From the NCBI GenBank assembly GCA_002254845.1, contig NKPT01000001.1, positions 15,001 through 79,000 of the forward strand: a stretch of 64,000 nucleotides of DNA, in the 5' to 3' direction. Source of the stretch: Chloracidobacterium sp. CP2_5A (GTDB taxonomy: Bacteria > Acidobacteriota > Blastocatellia > Chloracidobacteriales > Chloracidobacteriaceae). The notes under the pieces are model-generated. The model had not been told where the DNA came from. It saw nothing but the letters and a program-made list of their open reading frames with translations, and searched no databases. The translations under genes and the position numbers were made by a program. Positions 26,929 through 36,384 of the stretch are shown piece after piece; the first letter of the stretch is position 1, and each line of letters begins with the position of its first letter.

Positions 26929-28050
26929 TCAGCGCGCCACTAGCCGCAGTCCCGGCTTGCGCTGTGTCGCCGGCAGGCGGCGGGCGTACACATCCAAAAC
27001 AACGCGCGCCAATTTTTCCGGCGCATGGCGGATGACTTCCGTTTCCTCAACGAGGTTGGCGGTGACGACTGGAATCCGATGCCGTTCGAAGACAAGAAAC
27101 TTGTCCGTCGCGATCCGCGCCGCGGACGGCGGCACGCTCATCCGCCGGATGGCGGAGCGCCCGGTCAGCGGGCGCGCCCCCTCGAGCCGATAGCGCGCGC
27201 GCGCCGCTTTGGAAATCGCGCCATGATTGATAATGACCGCGTCGAGCGTGGCCGGGGAAAGGGCGTCCAACAGGGTCGCCACATGGTCGGCGATGGAGAA
27301 ATCCGTTGTCTCGCCGGGCTGCGTCATGAGGTTGCAAATATACACTTTTAGAGCGCTCGACGCCGCGATGGCGGTGGTCACGCCGGAGACCAGCAAGTTG
27401 GGAATGACGCTCGTGAACAGCGATCCCGGACCCAGCGTGATGAGATCGGCCTCGGCAATCGAGGTCAGCGTTTCCGGGAGCGGCGCGCAATCCGGCGGAT
27501 CAAGCGCGATGCTTTGGATACGCCCGCCGGCGGCGCTGATCTTCGACTCGCCGCGCACGATAAAGCCATCATCCAGCTCAGCCACCAGCGTGACATCCGC
27601 TGTCGTCGAGGGAACAATTTTGCCTTTGATGGCCAGAACTTCGCTGCACAGCCGGATGGCTTCGACGAAATCGCCGGTAATGCCGGTCAGAGCCGCCAGA
27701 AACAAGTTGCCAAAGCTGTGCCCGCGCACGCTGCCCTGACCCGGAAACCGATACTGAAACAGCCGCGCAAAGAGGCGCTCATCCTCTGAAAGCGCCACCA
27801 GACAGTTGCGCACGTCGCCCGGCGGAAGCATCTGGAACTCCTCGCGCAGCCGCCCCGAGCTGCCGCCGTCGTCGGTCACGGTGACAACGGCGGTCAAGCT
27901 TTCAATACACTGGCCTGGAAGGTAAACGCCATCTTCCAGGACGTGCCGCTTGAGACCGCGCAGAAGCGTCGCCAAGCCAGTTCCGCCGCCAATCGCAACG
28001 CACTTGATAGGCGACGGGAACGGGCTACAGAGGGAAGCAGTGGAAGTCAT
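26929..28050 (-). CDS. yvcK: YvcK/CofD-like gluconeogenesis factor
   Basis: A Rossmann-like protein of the YvcK family. CVAIGGGTGLATLLRGLK near 17-34 and TAVVTVTDDGGSSGRLR near 53-69 are the typical signature, followed by PPGDVRNCLVAL and SFGNLFLAALT. In Gram-positive bacteria YvcK binds UDP-sugars and is needed for wall growth on gluconeogenic carbon; the same job here is inference. ATG 28050 is used; GTG 28056 is an alternative. A structured spacer lies 33 bp upstream. It is followed after 9-30 bp by the dipeptidase. Confidence 0.92.
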   Translation of the reverse strand: MTSTASLCSPFPSPIKCVAIGGGTGLATLLRGLKRHVLEDGVYLPGQCIESLTAVVTVTDDGGSSGRLREEFQMLPPGDVRNCLVALSEDERLFARLFQYRFPGQGSVRGHSFGNLFLAALTGITGDFVEAIRLCSEVLAIKGKIVPSTTADVTLVAELDDGFIVRGESKISAAGGRIQSIALDPPDCAPLPETLTSIAEADLITLGPGSLFTSVIPNLLVSGVTTAIAASSALKVYICNLMTQPGETTDFSIADHVATLLDALSPATLDAVIINHGAISKAARARYRLEGARPLTGRSAIRRMSVPPSAARIATDKFLVFERHRIPVVTANLVEETEVIRHAPEKLARVVLDVYARRLPATQRKPGLRLVAR

Positions 28051-28082
28051 CGGCACCAGAAGCCGCGTCGGGACGACACAGA

Positions 28083-28148
28083 CGCGTCAAGCCGCCCTAC
28101 CGCTGACCTAACGATGATCAGCGGTTGAGGACGGGCGGCTTTGACGCG
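28083..28148. other. Nested two-stem inverted repeat upstream of yvcK
   Basis: CGCGTCAA-GCCGCCC on the left pairs with GGGCGGC-(T)-TTGACGCG on the right with one bulge. Inside it ACCGCTGA (28099-28106) pairs with TCAGCGGT (28118-28125). It lies between the stop of the Lys/Ala-rich gene and the yvcK start. It may be a terminator without a T run, or a structured leader RNA. Confidence 0.6.
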
Positions 28149-28162
28149 ACGTGGCCAGCGGC

Positions 28163-28999
28163 TCATAACGCAGCCAAGTTCAGCTTTTGCTCGCAAATCT
28201 TCAAGAACACGCGGGCGCGGTCGGCAATTTCGCTTTCGAGAACAAAGTCATTCAGAAGCAGCAGCAATACATCCCGCGCCCGGTCGTAATCAGTCTGCTT
28301 AAATGACTCCATCGCCGTCGTGTAGAGGTTGAGCGCCTCACGCTCGCGATTGCGCCGCGCTGAAGAAGCGAAGCCAGCCTCCGCCTCAGCCGCCGTCGGC
28401 TTCTTGCTTTTTTTCTTTGGCAAGCCCGCCTCGGCCGAGGCGACCGCCTGCGCCGCCAACGCGGACGGCTTGGGCGCAGCTTCCTTCGCCTTCTTCTCAG
28501 CCTTTGACGTTTCTTTTGAAACTTCTGATTTTGACGCGTCTGACTTGGGCCTCGCCGCCGCCGCGGCAGCCTTGGACTCAGCCGCCGGATGCACCGTCTT
28601 GCGGGCGGGCGCAGTGGCCTGGCTGCGCGCCGAAGCCTTTACTGACGAAGCCTTTGCGGCCACTTCCTGAACGGCCTTGACCACCGCCTCGACCGTCTTG
28701 CGGGTGGCGCGCGGACCTAAAGCGGCGGATAGGCTCGGCTTAGGCGATTCCGCCGCTTTCGGCTTCGCCGCCGTCTCGCCAGCTGAGCTGGGCGCGGACA
28801 ACTTCGAGCGCGTTCTGGCGCGGGTCGCCGGCTCGGCGCTGGGCAGGGCGGGGGGCGCTGATTCTGAAGCGCGTCCCTTCGACCTGGTCGCCGCAACCGT
28901 TGTCCGCGGGGAGGAAGCGGGCGACGGCAACGAGGCTGGGAGTTGGGAGCTAGATGCTATTTTGCGTGACGATTTAGAGCCGGAAACGGACAGAGACAT
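28163..28999 (-). CDS. Lys/Ala/Ser/Pro-rich protein with C-terminal TPR-like part
   Basis: A 278-residue protein. Residues 1-205 are low complexity, basic and rich in Lys, Ala, Ser and Pro, like histone H1 tails or AlgP-type proteins. Residues 206-278 look folded and helical (ALNLYTTAMESFKQTDYDRA and on), close to one or two TPR units. GGGAGG is nine bases before the ATG. DNA binding by the tail is only a suggestion from composition. A second basic-tailed protein of this kind is coded at 43.2 kb. Confidence 0.72.
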   Translation of the reverse strand: MSLSVSGSKSSRKIASSSQLPASLPSPASSPRTTVAATRSKGRASESAPPALPSAEPATRARTRSKLSAPSSAGETAAKPKAAESPKPSLSAALGPRATRKTVEAVVKAVQEVAAKASSVKASARSQATAPARKTVHPAAESKAAAAAARPKSDASKSEVSKETSKAEKKAKEAAPKPSALAAQAVASAEAGLPKKKSKKPTAAEAEAGFASSARRNREREALNLYTTAMESFKQTDYDRARDVLLLLLNDFVLESEIADRARVFLKICEQKLNLAAL

Positions 29000-29287
29000 T
29001 CGCCAAACCTCCCATAACCTAAAATTGTCAATAGCGGAACTGTGGTAAGATAAACTTTTATCTCGTCAGGGTAGCTCAGCTAAGCGCTTTTTGTCAAGGA
29101 ACATACCTAAAGCGCCGCGTTTTGAGGCGACTGCCCGAACAGCGATGCGGGGCTGAAATTTGGTCAGCCGAGCCACGAACGGCAGCGCGGTCGCCGCGCG
29201 GGTCGCGAGCAGGATCGTCGCCGCCGTTGCCGTCGGCGCGGATAAGGCGGCGCGTCGGCGCGCCATCTTCGCGCCAGGCAAGGGCGT

Positions 29288-29485
29288 TCAGCCTGGCGGC
29301 GCGGGCCTTTCAAAGGCTGTCCATTTACATCCTGTGACGTGGCCGATCTCGGGGAACCCGGCGGGCTCGAACCGGTCGTCGGCGATCAGCTCGAGCGGCG
29401 CGGTCAGGACGAGCGGCGACTCGCCCCTCGGAACCTTGGCGGGCGCGAGCTTCTGCGGAGGACTTTTCTTTTCCGCTTCAGACAC
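29288..29485 (-). pseudogene. Truncated reading frame like the N-terminus of CRISPR Csb1 (Cas7u/GSU0053)
   Basis: A GTG at 29485 with an excellent ribosome site (AGAGGAG about 6 bases upstream) opens a 65-codon frame. After a basic leader it reads LVLTAPLELIADDRFEPAGF and then PEIGHV, which from memory resembles the conserved start of Csb1 RAMP proteins (pattern RFxPxGFPxxG). The likeness stops at about 29335; the last 15 residues look random and the frame ends at 29288. A full Csb1 would be about 300 residues. No other cas gene or repeat array is in the window. This is probably a remnant; the family call is tentative. Confidence 0.35.
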
Positions 29486-29861
29486 GCGCTTCTCCTCTTT
29501 GTGGCCGGCGGCGAGGACGAAGCCAGCCTTCAAATCGGCCCGCCCGATCGCGGTTCGAGATGGCGAACAGCAAAGCCGCGGCGAGGCGGTCGGGTGGAGC
29601 GCGGCGAAGGCGCGTGGCGCTAGCGCTCGACTAGCAACGCTGATGAACGCGCGCCTGACGTCCAAAAGTTGTCAAGTCCGTTTCGAAGCCTCATTGCGCC
29701 GCGCTAACCCAATTCGCGCGCTGACTGCGCAAGCGCAGCGGCTCCAAGCTTTTCCTGCCAATTTGGATCGCAAAGCCGGCTGTCATTTTTGCCGTCCAGC
29801 GCCCGCGGGCGCGCTTCGGCGCGGTCCCGGCGCCAAGTCTGCCGGCGATTCGGATCGGCGC
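29486..29861. other. Non-coding spacer after bamA
   Basis: No gene that I can support. It contains the perfect 14 bp palindrome GCGCCCGCGGGCGC at 29799-29812, which may help end bamA transcripts, and TTGACA on the minus strand (29670-29675) without a good -10 partner. The stretch 29000-29287 on the other side of the Csb1-like remnant is likewise without a convincing gene. Confidence 0.5.
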
Positions 29862-32834
29862 CTAGAAAGCTTGTCCGAAGGTAATATGAAGCTGGAAATT
29901 CGTTAGCCGCCGATTCGGGGTTGCAACAAAAAACGGCGGGTCAATCAGGCATGCCGCATCCACGCGCAGCGGCCCCAACGGCGTCTTGATGCGAAAGCCG
30001 CCGCCGAGGCTGTTGGCGAACTGCCCAAAGCCGATATCTGAAATCCGAGCGAAGACATTTCCGACATCATAGAACACCGCGCCCTCGACATTGCGCAGCA
30101 GCGGAAACCGCGCTTCCCCAGTGGCCGCCACCAGCGCGTTGCCGCCAATGGGCGCGTCCGTCACCGGATCGCGCGGACCGGCCTGCTCAAAGCCCAGACC
30201 GCGCAGGGTCGTCGGGCCGCCGGAGAAAAATCGCTCGCTGATGGGCAAAATTTGGGTATCGCCGTAGGGCCGCGCCAAGCCAACCTGCAACCTGCCCGCC
30301 AGAATGACCGGCGACCGCTCCGTCACTCGACGATAACCCTGAATCTGCCCAAGGAACCGAACGAAACGCTCCGAGCCGCCAATCCGGGGCGTGGCTACGG
30401 TGAAGTCCGCCGACGCGAAGGAGCCGCGGGTGGCGTCGAGCGGCGCGTCGCGGGTGTCGCGCACATAAGTCGCCGAGAACGTTCCCAGATTGAGAGGCTC
30501 ATCAACTCGCTGGAGCGGCGGGTTGGTCACGCGTAAGTCCAGCACCCGCACGTTCTGCAACCGATAGCGGAAAATTAGGGCGCTCTGGGCGTCAAAGCGC
30601 GCTTCCGACTGAATCAGCGCCACTAGCCGCTGCGCCGTAAAGCTCACCCGCGCCTGTCGCTGAACCAACGCCGAGATGAGAATTGGCGCCGTGATGCCAT
30701 CGCTGAGCGTCGTGACGCGCGGCAGGTTGAGGCGCGGAAATTGGTAGGAGACCTGCGCTAACTGCTCCCGCCGACTGAGGCGAACAATGCCGCTCCCGAC
30801 CTCCAGTCGCCCAAACATGTTGGCGTTTGAAATCTCAAACGAGCCGCGCGGGCCGTCATTCGTCTGGTAGCCAAAGCCGTACGCCAGCGTGTAAGGCTTT
30901 GACTCAATGACATCGAGCGTGACATCCGCCAGCGCGTCGGTCGGGCTCGTCGCCTGAACGTAGGGGGTTTGAATCAGCACCTGCCGAAAGGCCCCGGTGG
31001 CATAGAGGGCTTGCTCCGCCTGCGTCAGCCGGTCGCGGCGCAGCCGCTCTCCCGGACGCAGGGCGAGAAAGCGGCGCAGGGTTTGCTCCGAAGTTCGACC
31101 GCGGGCGCTGACAATCACCCGATTGATGGTGAAGCGCTTGCCTTCCTCGACTTCATAGACAATCGCCACGCGCGACGGATCGCCGGGAACATCGTCCAAC
31201 TCCTGCCGAATGCGCGCTTCGGCGAAGCCTTCGCTCAAGTAAAGCGCGGTGAGGCGCTCCAGGTCAGCGCGCACTTGGGCCTGGGTGACAAAATCGCCGA
31301 GACCCAGCTTCAGCTCGCGCTTGAGCCGCTCGTCATCAAAAAGCTGGTTGCCCTCGATCCGAATCTCGTCCACCTGCACTCGCGGCCCGGCTTCGACCTG
31401 GAAGAGAACCGTCAGCGACTCGTCGTTGAGTCCGGTGCCGACGCGGCGCTCCGTCACTTGGGCGCGCAGGTAGCCGGCATTGCGCAAGTCGCGCGCAATC
31501 ACTTCGGCGTCCCGCGCCAGCGTGTCTTCCGTCACCAGCCCGCGCGAAGGCGGCACAAGCGAAGCCGGGCGAGTCTTGAAGTCATCCGCGACATCGCGGT
31601 AAGACAACGCCTCTGTCCCAACTACCCGCACTTCCTGCACCCGATAGCGCCGATTGGGCTCAATCGCGTAGGTGACAACCACGCGGTCCTCGCCGACGAG
31701 CCGCTGGCGCGACCACTCCACCTCGGCAAAGAAATACCCGCGCTGCTGAAGCGCGGCTAGTAAGCGACGCGCGCCATCTTCCAGCGTGAAGTCATCCAGA
31801 CCGCCCTCCCGCAACACCGGCAAAAGTCGGCGCTGCTCCTCGCGGCGCAGCTCAAAGCCCTCGACCTTGACTGTCACCAAAGGGCCGGAAATGACATTCA
31901 CGGTTACGGCAACCCGATTGGCGGCGGGGTCATAGGCAATGCGCGGCTCGCTTATGCGCGGATCGAGGTAGCCGCGCGCTACGTGCAAGGCGCGCATGCG
32001 CTGGACGTCCGACTGAATGAACTCAATCGAGTAGGGCGCTCCGACCGGATGCCGGATCACCTTAGCGTCAAAGTCGCTGAGCGGGATCTTCAAGTCGCCG
32101 TCAATGCGCCAAGCGCCAATCGTCGCCTGCGAGCCGGGACTCACAGCGAACGTTACCCGCGACCGAGCGGCATCGTTCGGGGCGGCAACGCGGGCTGCGA
32201 CCGCGGCCTGGAAGTAACCTCGCTCGCGGTAAAACGATCGCAGGGTTTCCTCGCCCTCCAGCAGCGCCCGCTGAGTGATTTTGTCGCCGCGGTCAAGCGC
32301 CGCCAGACGCGGCCGCAACTCCTCAACAGGAAAGATGGTGTCGCCGTCAAACGCGACTTCGGCGACGCGCAACTGGCGCGTCACGACGAAGCGCGCGGAG
32401 ACGCCGTCCGCGCCGTCGGGGACGGCCCGGACTTCCGCGTTGGCGACGCGCTCCGAGCGATAGAGCCGCGCCAGCGCCGCCCGCAGCCGCGCCGCCGTCA
32501 GCGGCTCGCCAACCTGCAAGCCAATCGCCTCGGTCAGCGATGGCTCAGGGGGCAACCCGTCTTTCACCTCGATGTCGAGCCGCGTGATGATCCGCCCATC
32601 CAGCCGTCCGACAGGCGGGCGCGGGGCATCCAGCGCGCCCGTCTCCTGGGCGGCCGGCAGGACGTTCTGCGCCCAAGCCGCCGGCCCGGCCGGCAGCAGC
32701 CCGAAGCCAAGCGACAGGGCGGAAACAACCGCCCGGACAACCCAGCCGCCACGTCGGCGCGCAGCGCCCAACGGCTTCAGAAGCCAAACCGGAGGCTGTC
32801 GCGTCACCGTTTTTTTCAGTTCAGAAGCCGACAT
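29862..32834 (-). CDS. bamA: Omp85 family outer membrane assembly protein (BamA-like) with seven POTRA-like repeats
   Basis: A 990-residue protein with a signal sequence (about 30-55, ending AWAQ), seven successive POTRA-like repeats (about 75-640) and a 16-strand type barrel. The conserved GGPTTLRGLGFEQAGPRD loop near 880 is the Omp85 R-G-F motif, and the chain ends in Phe. BamA inserts beta-barrel proteins into the outer membrane. Typical BamA has five POTRA domains. GGAA lies 13 bases upstream of the ATG. TamA is an alternative, though the number of repeats and size favour BamA. The upstream leftward gene is alr. Confidence 0.88.
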   Translation of the reverse strand: MSASELKKTVTRQPPVWLLKPLGAARRRGGWVVRAVVSALSLGFGLLPAGPAAWAQNVLPAAQETGALDAPRPPVGRLDGRIITRLDIEVKDGLPPEPSLTEAIGLQVGEPLTAARLRAALARLYRSERVANAEVRAVPDGADGVSARFVVTRQLRVAEVAFDGDTIFPVEELRPRLAALDRGDKITQRALLEGEETLRSFYRERGYFQAAVAARVAAPNDAARSRVTFAVSPGSQATIGAWRIDGDLKIPLSDFDAKVIRHPVGAPYSIEFIQSDVQRMRALHVARGYLDPRISEPRIAYDPAANRVAVTVNVISGPLVTVKVEGFELRREEQRRLLPVLREGGLDDFTLEDGARRLLAALQQRGYFFAEVEWSRQRLVGEDRVVVTYAIEPNRRYRVQEVRVVGTEALSYRDVADDFKTRPASLVPPSRGLVTEDTLARDAEVIARDLRNAGYLRAQVTERRVGTGLNDESLTVLFQVEAGPRVQVDEIRIEGNQLFDDERLKRELKLGLGDFVTQAQVRADLERLTALYLSEGFAEARIRQELDDVPGDPSRVAIVYEVEEGKRFTINRVIVSARGRTSEQTLRRFLALRPGERLRRDRLTQAEQALYATGAFRQVLIQTPYVQATSPTDALADVTLDVIESKPYTLAYGFGYQTNDGPRGSFEISNANMFGRLEVGSGIVRLSRREQLAQVSYQFPRLNLPRVTTLSDGITAPILISALVQRQARVSFTAQRLVALIQSEARFDAQSALIFRYRLQNVRVLDLRVTNPPLQRVDEPLNLGTFSATYVRDTRDAPLDATRGSFASADFTVATPRIGGSERFVRFLGQIQGYRRVTERSPVILAGRLQVGLARPYGDTQILPISERFFSGGPTTLRGLGFEQAGPRDPVTDAPIGGNALVAATGEARFPLLRNVEGAVFYDVGNVFARISDIGFGQFANSLGGGFRIKTPLGPLRVDAACLIDPPFFVATPNRRLTNFQLHITFGQAF

Positions 32835-32905
32835 AAGGCGTTATTGTTCCCTATGTCGCCGCCAGTTTTCCACCGTGGCGGGCCGATTTGGTTGAAACAA
32901 CTTGA

Positions 32906-34135
32906 TTAGGCGGAGCTTGTATCCGTCGGATCGAACAGGTAGCGCCGCGTTACCCGCGCCGTCAGCGATGTCGTGGCTTCCAGCGCGATGGTGTCCATGA
33001 CGGCGGCGTAGTCCTCAGCTGAAATGACGGCCGCGCCCTGCGCGCCAATGAAGGTAGCGACGTCGCCTAGCGCGACGTCAGGAACTTCGGTGACATCCAG
33101 CATTGTGACATCCATGCTCACGCGACCAATGATGGGCGCTTTTCGCCCGCGAACCAGCGCGTCGCCTCGGTTGGACTGAATCCGATGCAGCCCGTCGCCG
33201 TAGCCGAGCGGCACGGTCGCGACGCGGGTGGGGCGGCGCGTTGTAAACGTGCAGCCGTAGCCGAGCGGCGTTCCGGCTGGCACGGCTTTGAGACCCAGAA
33301 TTCGCGCATGCAGCGACAAGACTGGGCCGGTCGGCGGCGGCGGAAAGGCCGGCGAGAGCGCATCTCCGGCGATGCCATAGAGCAACCCGCCAATCCGAGC
33401 CAGGTTTCCAGTCGCCGCCGGCGGAAAGGCGTGGAGTCCGGCGCTGTTGGCCAGGTGAACGTAGCGCGGCGCGAAGCCGGCCGCCCGCGTCTGCTCAAGC
33501 GCCAGCGCGTGACGACGGATCTGCTCGCGAGTAAAATCCGCCTGCTCCGGCGCGTCAGCCGCCGCGAAATGCGTCATTAGCCCGTCGACCCGAATGTGGC
33601 GACACGGCTGAAGCGCCTTGAGCGTCGCCGTCAGTTGGTCAGGCGAAAGCCCCAGCCGACCGATGCCAGTGTCAACTTCGAGGTGAACGGCGGCAATGAC
33701 GCCGCGCGCCGCCGCCGCGCGCTCCAGAACCGCGACGTAGCTTGGGTCGGGCAGCGTCGTTGCCAAGTCGTAGTCAACAACCGCCGCTTCCTGCCCAAGC
33801 CAAAAGCCGCCGATAACCAGAATCGGCCTGGCAATGCCGGCTTGACGTAGCGCCACGCCTTCCTCCGGCGTCGCCACGCCAAACCAATCCGCTTGGGCGG
33901 CGTCTTGCAGATAGGTCGCTACCGGGAGCAGGCCGTGGCCGTAGGCGTTCGCCTTGACCATCGCCATGACCGGCGCGCCGGCCCTTTGCCTAAGCCACTG
34001 GTAGTTGCGCTTCAGTTGGCGGAGATCAATCTCCGCCCAGGCCGCTAAGCCGGCGGTCGTGGCTGGAGCAGCCTGACCGCCGGGCGCAAGCCGCAGTCGG
34101 GCAAAAGCGTCATTGCAGCTCGACACGATCCCCAA
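32906..34135 (-). CDS. alr: Alanine racemase
   Basis: A PLP enzyme making D-alanine for the cell wall. The PLP lysine is in MAMVKANAYGHG (Lys61) and the catalytic Tyr in VPLGYGDGL; SMDVTMLDVT is the second conserved block. Length is 409 residues from a TTG start at 34135; a GTG at 34126 is also possible, and the first 30 residues are not conserved-looking. It overlaps the 3' end of the exported protein gene by 26 bp, and bamA follows 71 bp later. Confidence 0.93.
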   Translation of the reverse strand: MGIVSSCNDAFARLRLAPGGQAAPATTAGLAAWAEIDLRQLKRNYQWLRQRAGAPVMAMVKANAYGHGLLPVATYLQDAAQADWFGVATPEEGVALRQAGIARPILVIGGFWLGQEAAVVDYDLATTLPDPSYVAVLERAAAARGVIAAVHLEVDTGIGRLGLSPDQLTATLKALQPCRHIRVDGLMTHFAAADAPEQADFTREQIRRHALALEQTRAAGFAPRYVHLANSAGLHAFPPAATGNLARIGGLLYGIAGDALSPAFPPPPTGPVLSLHARILGLKAVPAGTPLGYGCTFTTRRPTRVATVPLGYGDGLHRIQSNRGDALVRGRKAPIIGRVSMDVTMLDVTEVPDVALGDVATFIGAQGAAVISAEDYAAVMDTIALEATTSLTARVTRRYLFDPTDTSSA

Positions 34136-35060
34136 TCACGGCTTCGCGGGTCGTGCGGGTCAGCAGGCCAACCGCCGTATTGGCTTCCGTCCGAATGATG
34201 ACGATTTCGCCCACGAGGGTGCGCGGAAGCTCGTTGCGGGGCGTCCGCTCAGCCACTTGCGGATAACCTTTCTGGGAAGAGGCTAAAGAAGAATTGTCGC
34301 GAGTTCGGAAGCGGTCGCTGGGAAAGCCGTCACTGCGCCGCGCCCCGACTTTGTCATCCCGAAAACGCAAAATGGGATCGGTCGCCAGCGGCCGATAAAC
34401 GGTCAGATAGTCGCCCACCTTGATGCCGTTGTCAGCGCCAATGTTGATATAGACCACGTCGTTGCGGACAAGCTGCTCGCGGGACAGTTGCGAAGCGGTG
34501 ATTTGCCCGGTCGCCCGCCCCGTCGGAGCGCCAACGATGGACAGCGGGCGATACGCGCGGATGGTCGGGATTGGGCGTCGCTCGTAGGGTACCAGCGCGT
34601 CCCCCAAGTTAACTGTTCCAGTGCAAATCAACGTGATTTCCCCGGTGGACGACGTATCGCGCACTTCCGCGATGCGCAATACGCCAAGCTCCTGCACGAG
34701 CGTGCCCAGCACGCGGCCGCGATCCGTCAAATCCCTGACCGGCCCGATGTTGCGGATGATTTGGTATTCCGCGCCGGGTTGCAGTCCCGCATCGCGCCCG
34801 CGATTGATATAAACCAAATCGCCCTGCGTGAACTCGCGCACATAGGCTTCCTTTTCGCTTCCGACAATTTGGAGGTCTTCCGGGACTTCCGCGCCAATGT
34901 AACCGGCGCACACGCGCATGGCTTCCGACATCACCGAGCGTGGCACCGTCGCTTCGGCTGGATTTTGCGCGCGGACAAATCCGCCGACCGATGCCAAAGC
35001 CGCGAGCGTCAGTCCCGTCAATGAACGAACGAGCGCCAGGCGAAGGGGAGTAAGTGACAT
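34110..35060 (-). CDS. Exported protein, FlgT-C-like repeats, unknown function
   Basis: A 316-residue protein with a signal peptide (residues 1-31, cut after VRA or AQ). The body has two beta-rich units with similar phrases, GDLVYINRGRDAGLQPGAEY near 80 and NDVVYINIGADNGIKVGDYL near 205, which resemble the C-terminal domain of FlgT-type proteins. This looks like an internal duplication. A periplasmic place is likely; no enzyme motif is visible. GAAGGTG precedes the ATG. It overlaps alr by 26 bp and is two genes upstream of bamA, so an envelope role is plausible but not shown. Confidence 0.75.
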   Translation of the reverse strand: MSLTPLRLALVRSLTGLTLAALASVGGFVRAQNPAEATVPRSVMSEAMRVCAGYIGAEVPEDLQIVGSEKEAYVREFTQGDLVYINRGRDAGLQPGAEYQIIRNIGPVRDLTDRGRVLGTLVQELGVLRIAEVRDTSSTGEITLICTGTVNLGDALVPYERRPIPTIRAYRPLSIVGAPTGRATGQITASQLSREQLVRNDVVYINIGADNGIKVGDYLTVYRPLATDPILRFRDDKVGARRSDGFPSDRFRTRDNSSLASSQKGYPQVAERTPRNELPRTLVGEIVIIRTEANTAVGLLTRTTREAVIGDRVELQ

Positions 35061-35296
35061 GTCAGCACCTTCTAAAAAAGTCAGCTCGGCCGCTGCTCGC
35101 AGCCAACCGCGGAACGAACCGATGGGACTCGACCTGGATCAAACAGCTTTCAATGTGAAACGTAGCTACGAGTTACCAGAGATCAGCCCTTCGCGTCAAC
35201 CGCTCGCCCTGAAATTATTAAAACCGCGCGGGCGAAGCCAAGGCGCTCCAGCGCGGCTGGCGATTTCTCCGGCTTGGCGCAACGCGACTAACCGGC

Positions 35297-36259
35297 TCAA
35301 CAACCCGCCCGCAAGAGCGTCTTCAACGCGCCCGGCAGAGTCGCCCGCCGGAAGGCCGCGACGCCATCCGCCAGATCGTAAACGGCGTCAATCAAGGCGA
35401 CCGGGCGAACCGCTTTTCGAGCCAGCAGGTCGAGCGCCTTGGTCAAGTCGCCGCACCGGGATCCGACCATCGTGATTTCTGGAACCACTGCCGCGCCGGG
35501 CGGGAGCGACCAGGCGCCCTGAAAGGTGGATTTCAACACGATGGTTCCGCCCGGGCGCGCCAGCCGCAGCGCGGCGGCAAACCCGGACTCGCGCCCAGTC
35601 GCCTCAACGACCACGTCAAAGACGCGGCGGGCGGCACTGAGCTCATCCGCCAGCCGGACGGCGATGCCAAGCCGGGCGGCGACCTCCAGCTTGCGAGCGT
35701 GGCGACCGATGAGCGTCACCGACGCTCCCTGGGCCTGGACCGCCTGCGCGATTAACTGGCCAAGCTTGCCATCGCCAAGAACGCCAATCATCGCCCCCGA
35801 CGGCGCGGCGACTTGCTCTAAAACGCGACAAGCGGCGGCGAGCGGCTCGGCAAAAACCGCTTCCAGCGGCGAAACGCCATCGGGCACGGCGTAGAGATTC
35901 GCCACCGGAAGCGCCACATACTCGGCGAAAGCGCCGTCCCGCCCGCGAATGCCCAGCGTGGCGCGCGCGGCGCAGTGGCGGGCGTTGCCCGCGGCGCAGT
36001 CAGCGCATCGGCCGCACCCAATGTTGATGTCAGCGACGACCCGACGCCCAACCCACGCCGGATCGGGCGACGCCTCCACAACGCCAACGAACTCATGCCC
36101 AAGCGTGCCGGAAAACCCGGCATACCCCTCGTTCACGATGGCCACATCCGTGGCGCAGATGCCGGCGTACTCGACGCGCGCCACGGCCTCGCCCGCCGCC
36201 TCCGGGCGCGGAACGTCCTCTATCCGAAGCTGACGGTTGACAAGTCGCAGGGCGCGCAT
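35297..36259 (-). CDS. Zinc-dependent alcohol dehydrogenase (MDR superfamily)
   Basis: A 320-residue medium-chain dehydrogenase. Catalytic-zinc residues are in GICATD and GHEFVG; the structural-zinc loop CGRCADCAAGNARHC has all four Cys; the NAD-binding loop is IGVLGDGKLGQLIAQA. Substrate is unknown; threonine- or sorbitol-type dehydrogenases are the nearest by pattern. ATG 36259 has GAGG about eight bases upstream. It is divergent from the [2Fe-2S] gene and monocistronic as far as can be seen. Confidence 0.9.
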   Translation of the reverse strand: MRALRLVNRQLRIEDVPRPEAAGEAVARVEYAGICATDVAIVNEGYAGFSGTLGHEFVGVVEASPDPAWVGRRVVADINIGCGRCADCAAGNARHCAARATLGIRGRDGAFAEYVALPVANLYAVPDGVSPLEAVFAEPLAAACRVLEQVAAPSGAMIGVLGDGKLGQLIAQAVQAQGASVTLIGRHARKLEVAARLGIAVRLADELSAARRVFDVVVEATGRESGFAAALRLARPGGTIVLKSTFQGAWSLPPGAAVVPEITMVGSRCGDLTKALDLLARKAVRPVALIDAVYDLADGVAAFRRATLPGALKTLLRAGC

Positions 36260-36384
36260 GCCAATCACCTCGCTGAGTAGACACCATCGCCATCGTTCGG
36301 CTAGCATGCCCAATTTCGCGCCGGCGAGCCCCTCAGGGCGGGCTTGATCGCTGGCGCTTCATCGCCGTTAGCCTTTGTCGGACA

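Noticed and set aside
29341-29385. A tRNA T-loop-like GGTTCGAGCC on the minus strand
   Set aside because: No acceptor stem, anticodon arm or D arm could be drawn around it; the bases code the Csb1-like stretch DDRFEPAG.
29160-29906. A 248-codon plus-strand frame after bamA
   Set aside because: It begins with TTG without a ribosome site, runs antisense over the Csb1-like remnant and the 3' end of bamA, and has no motif or clear domain.
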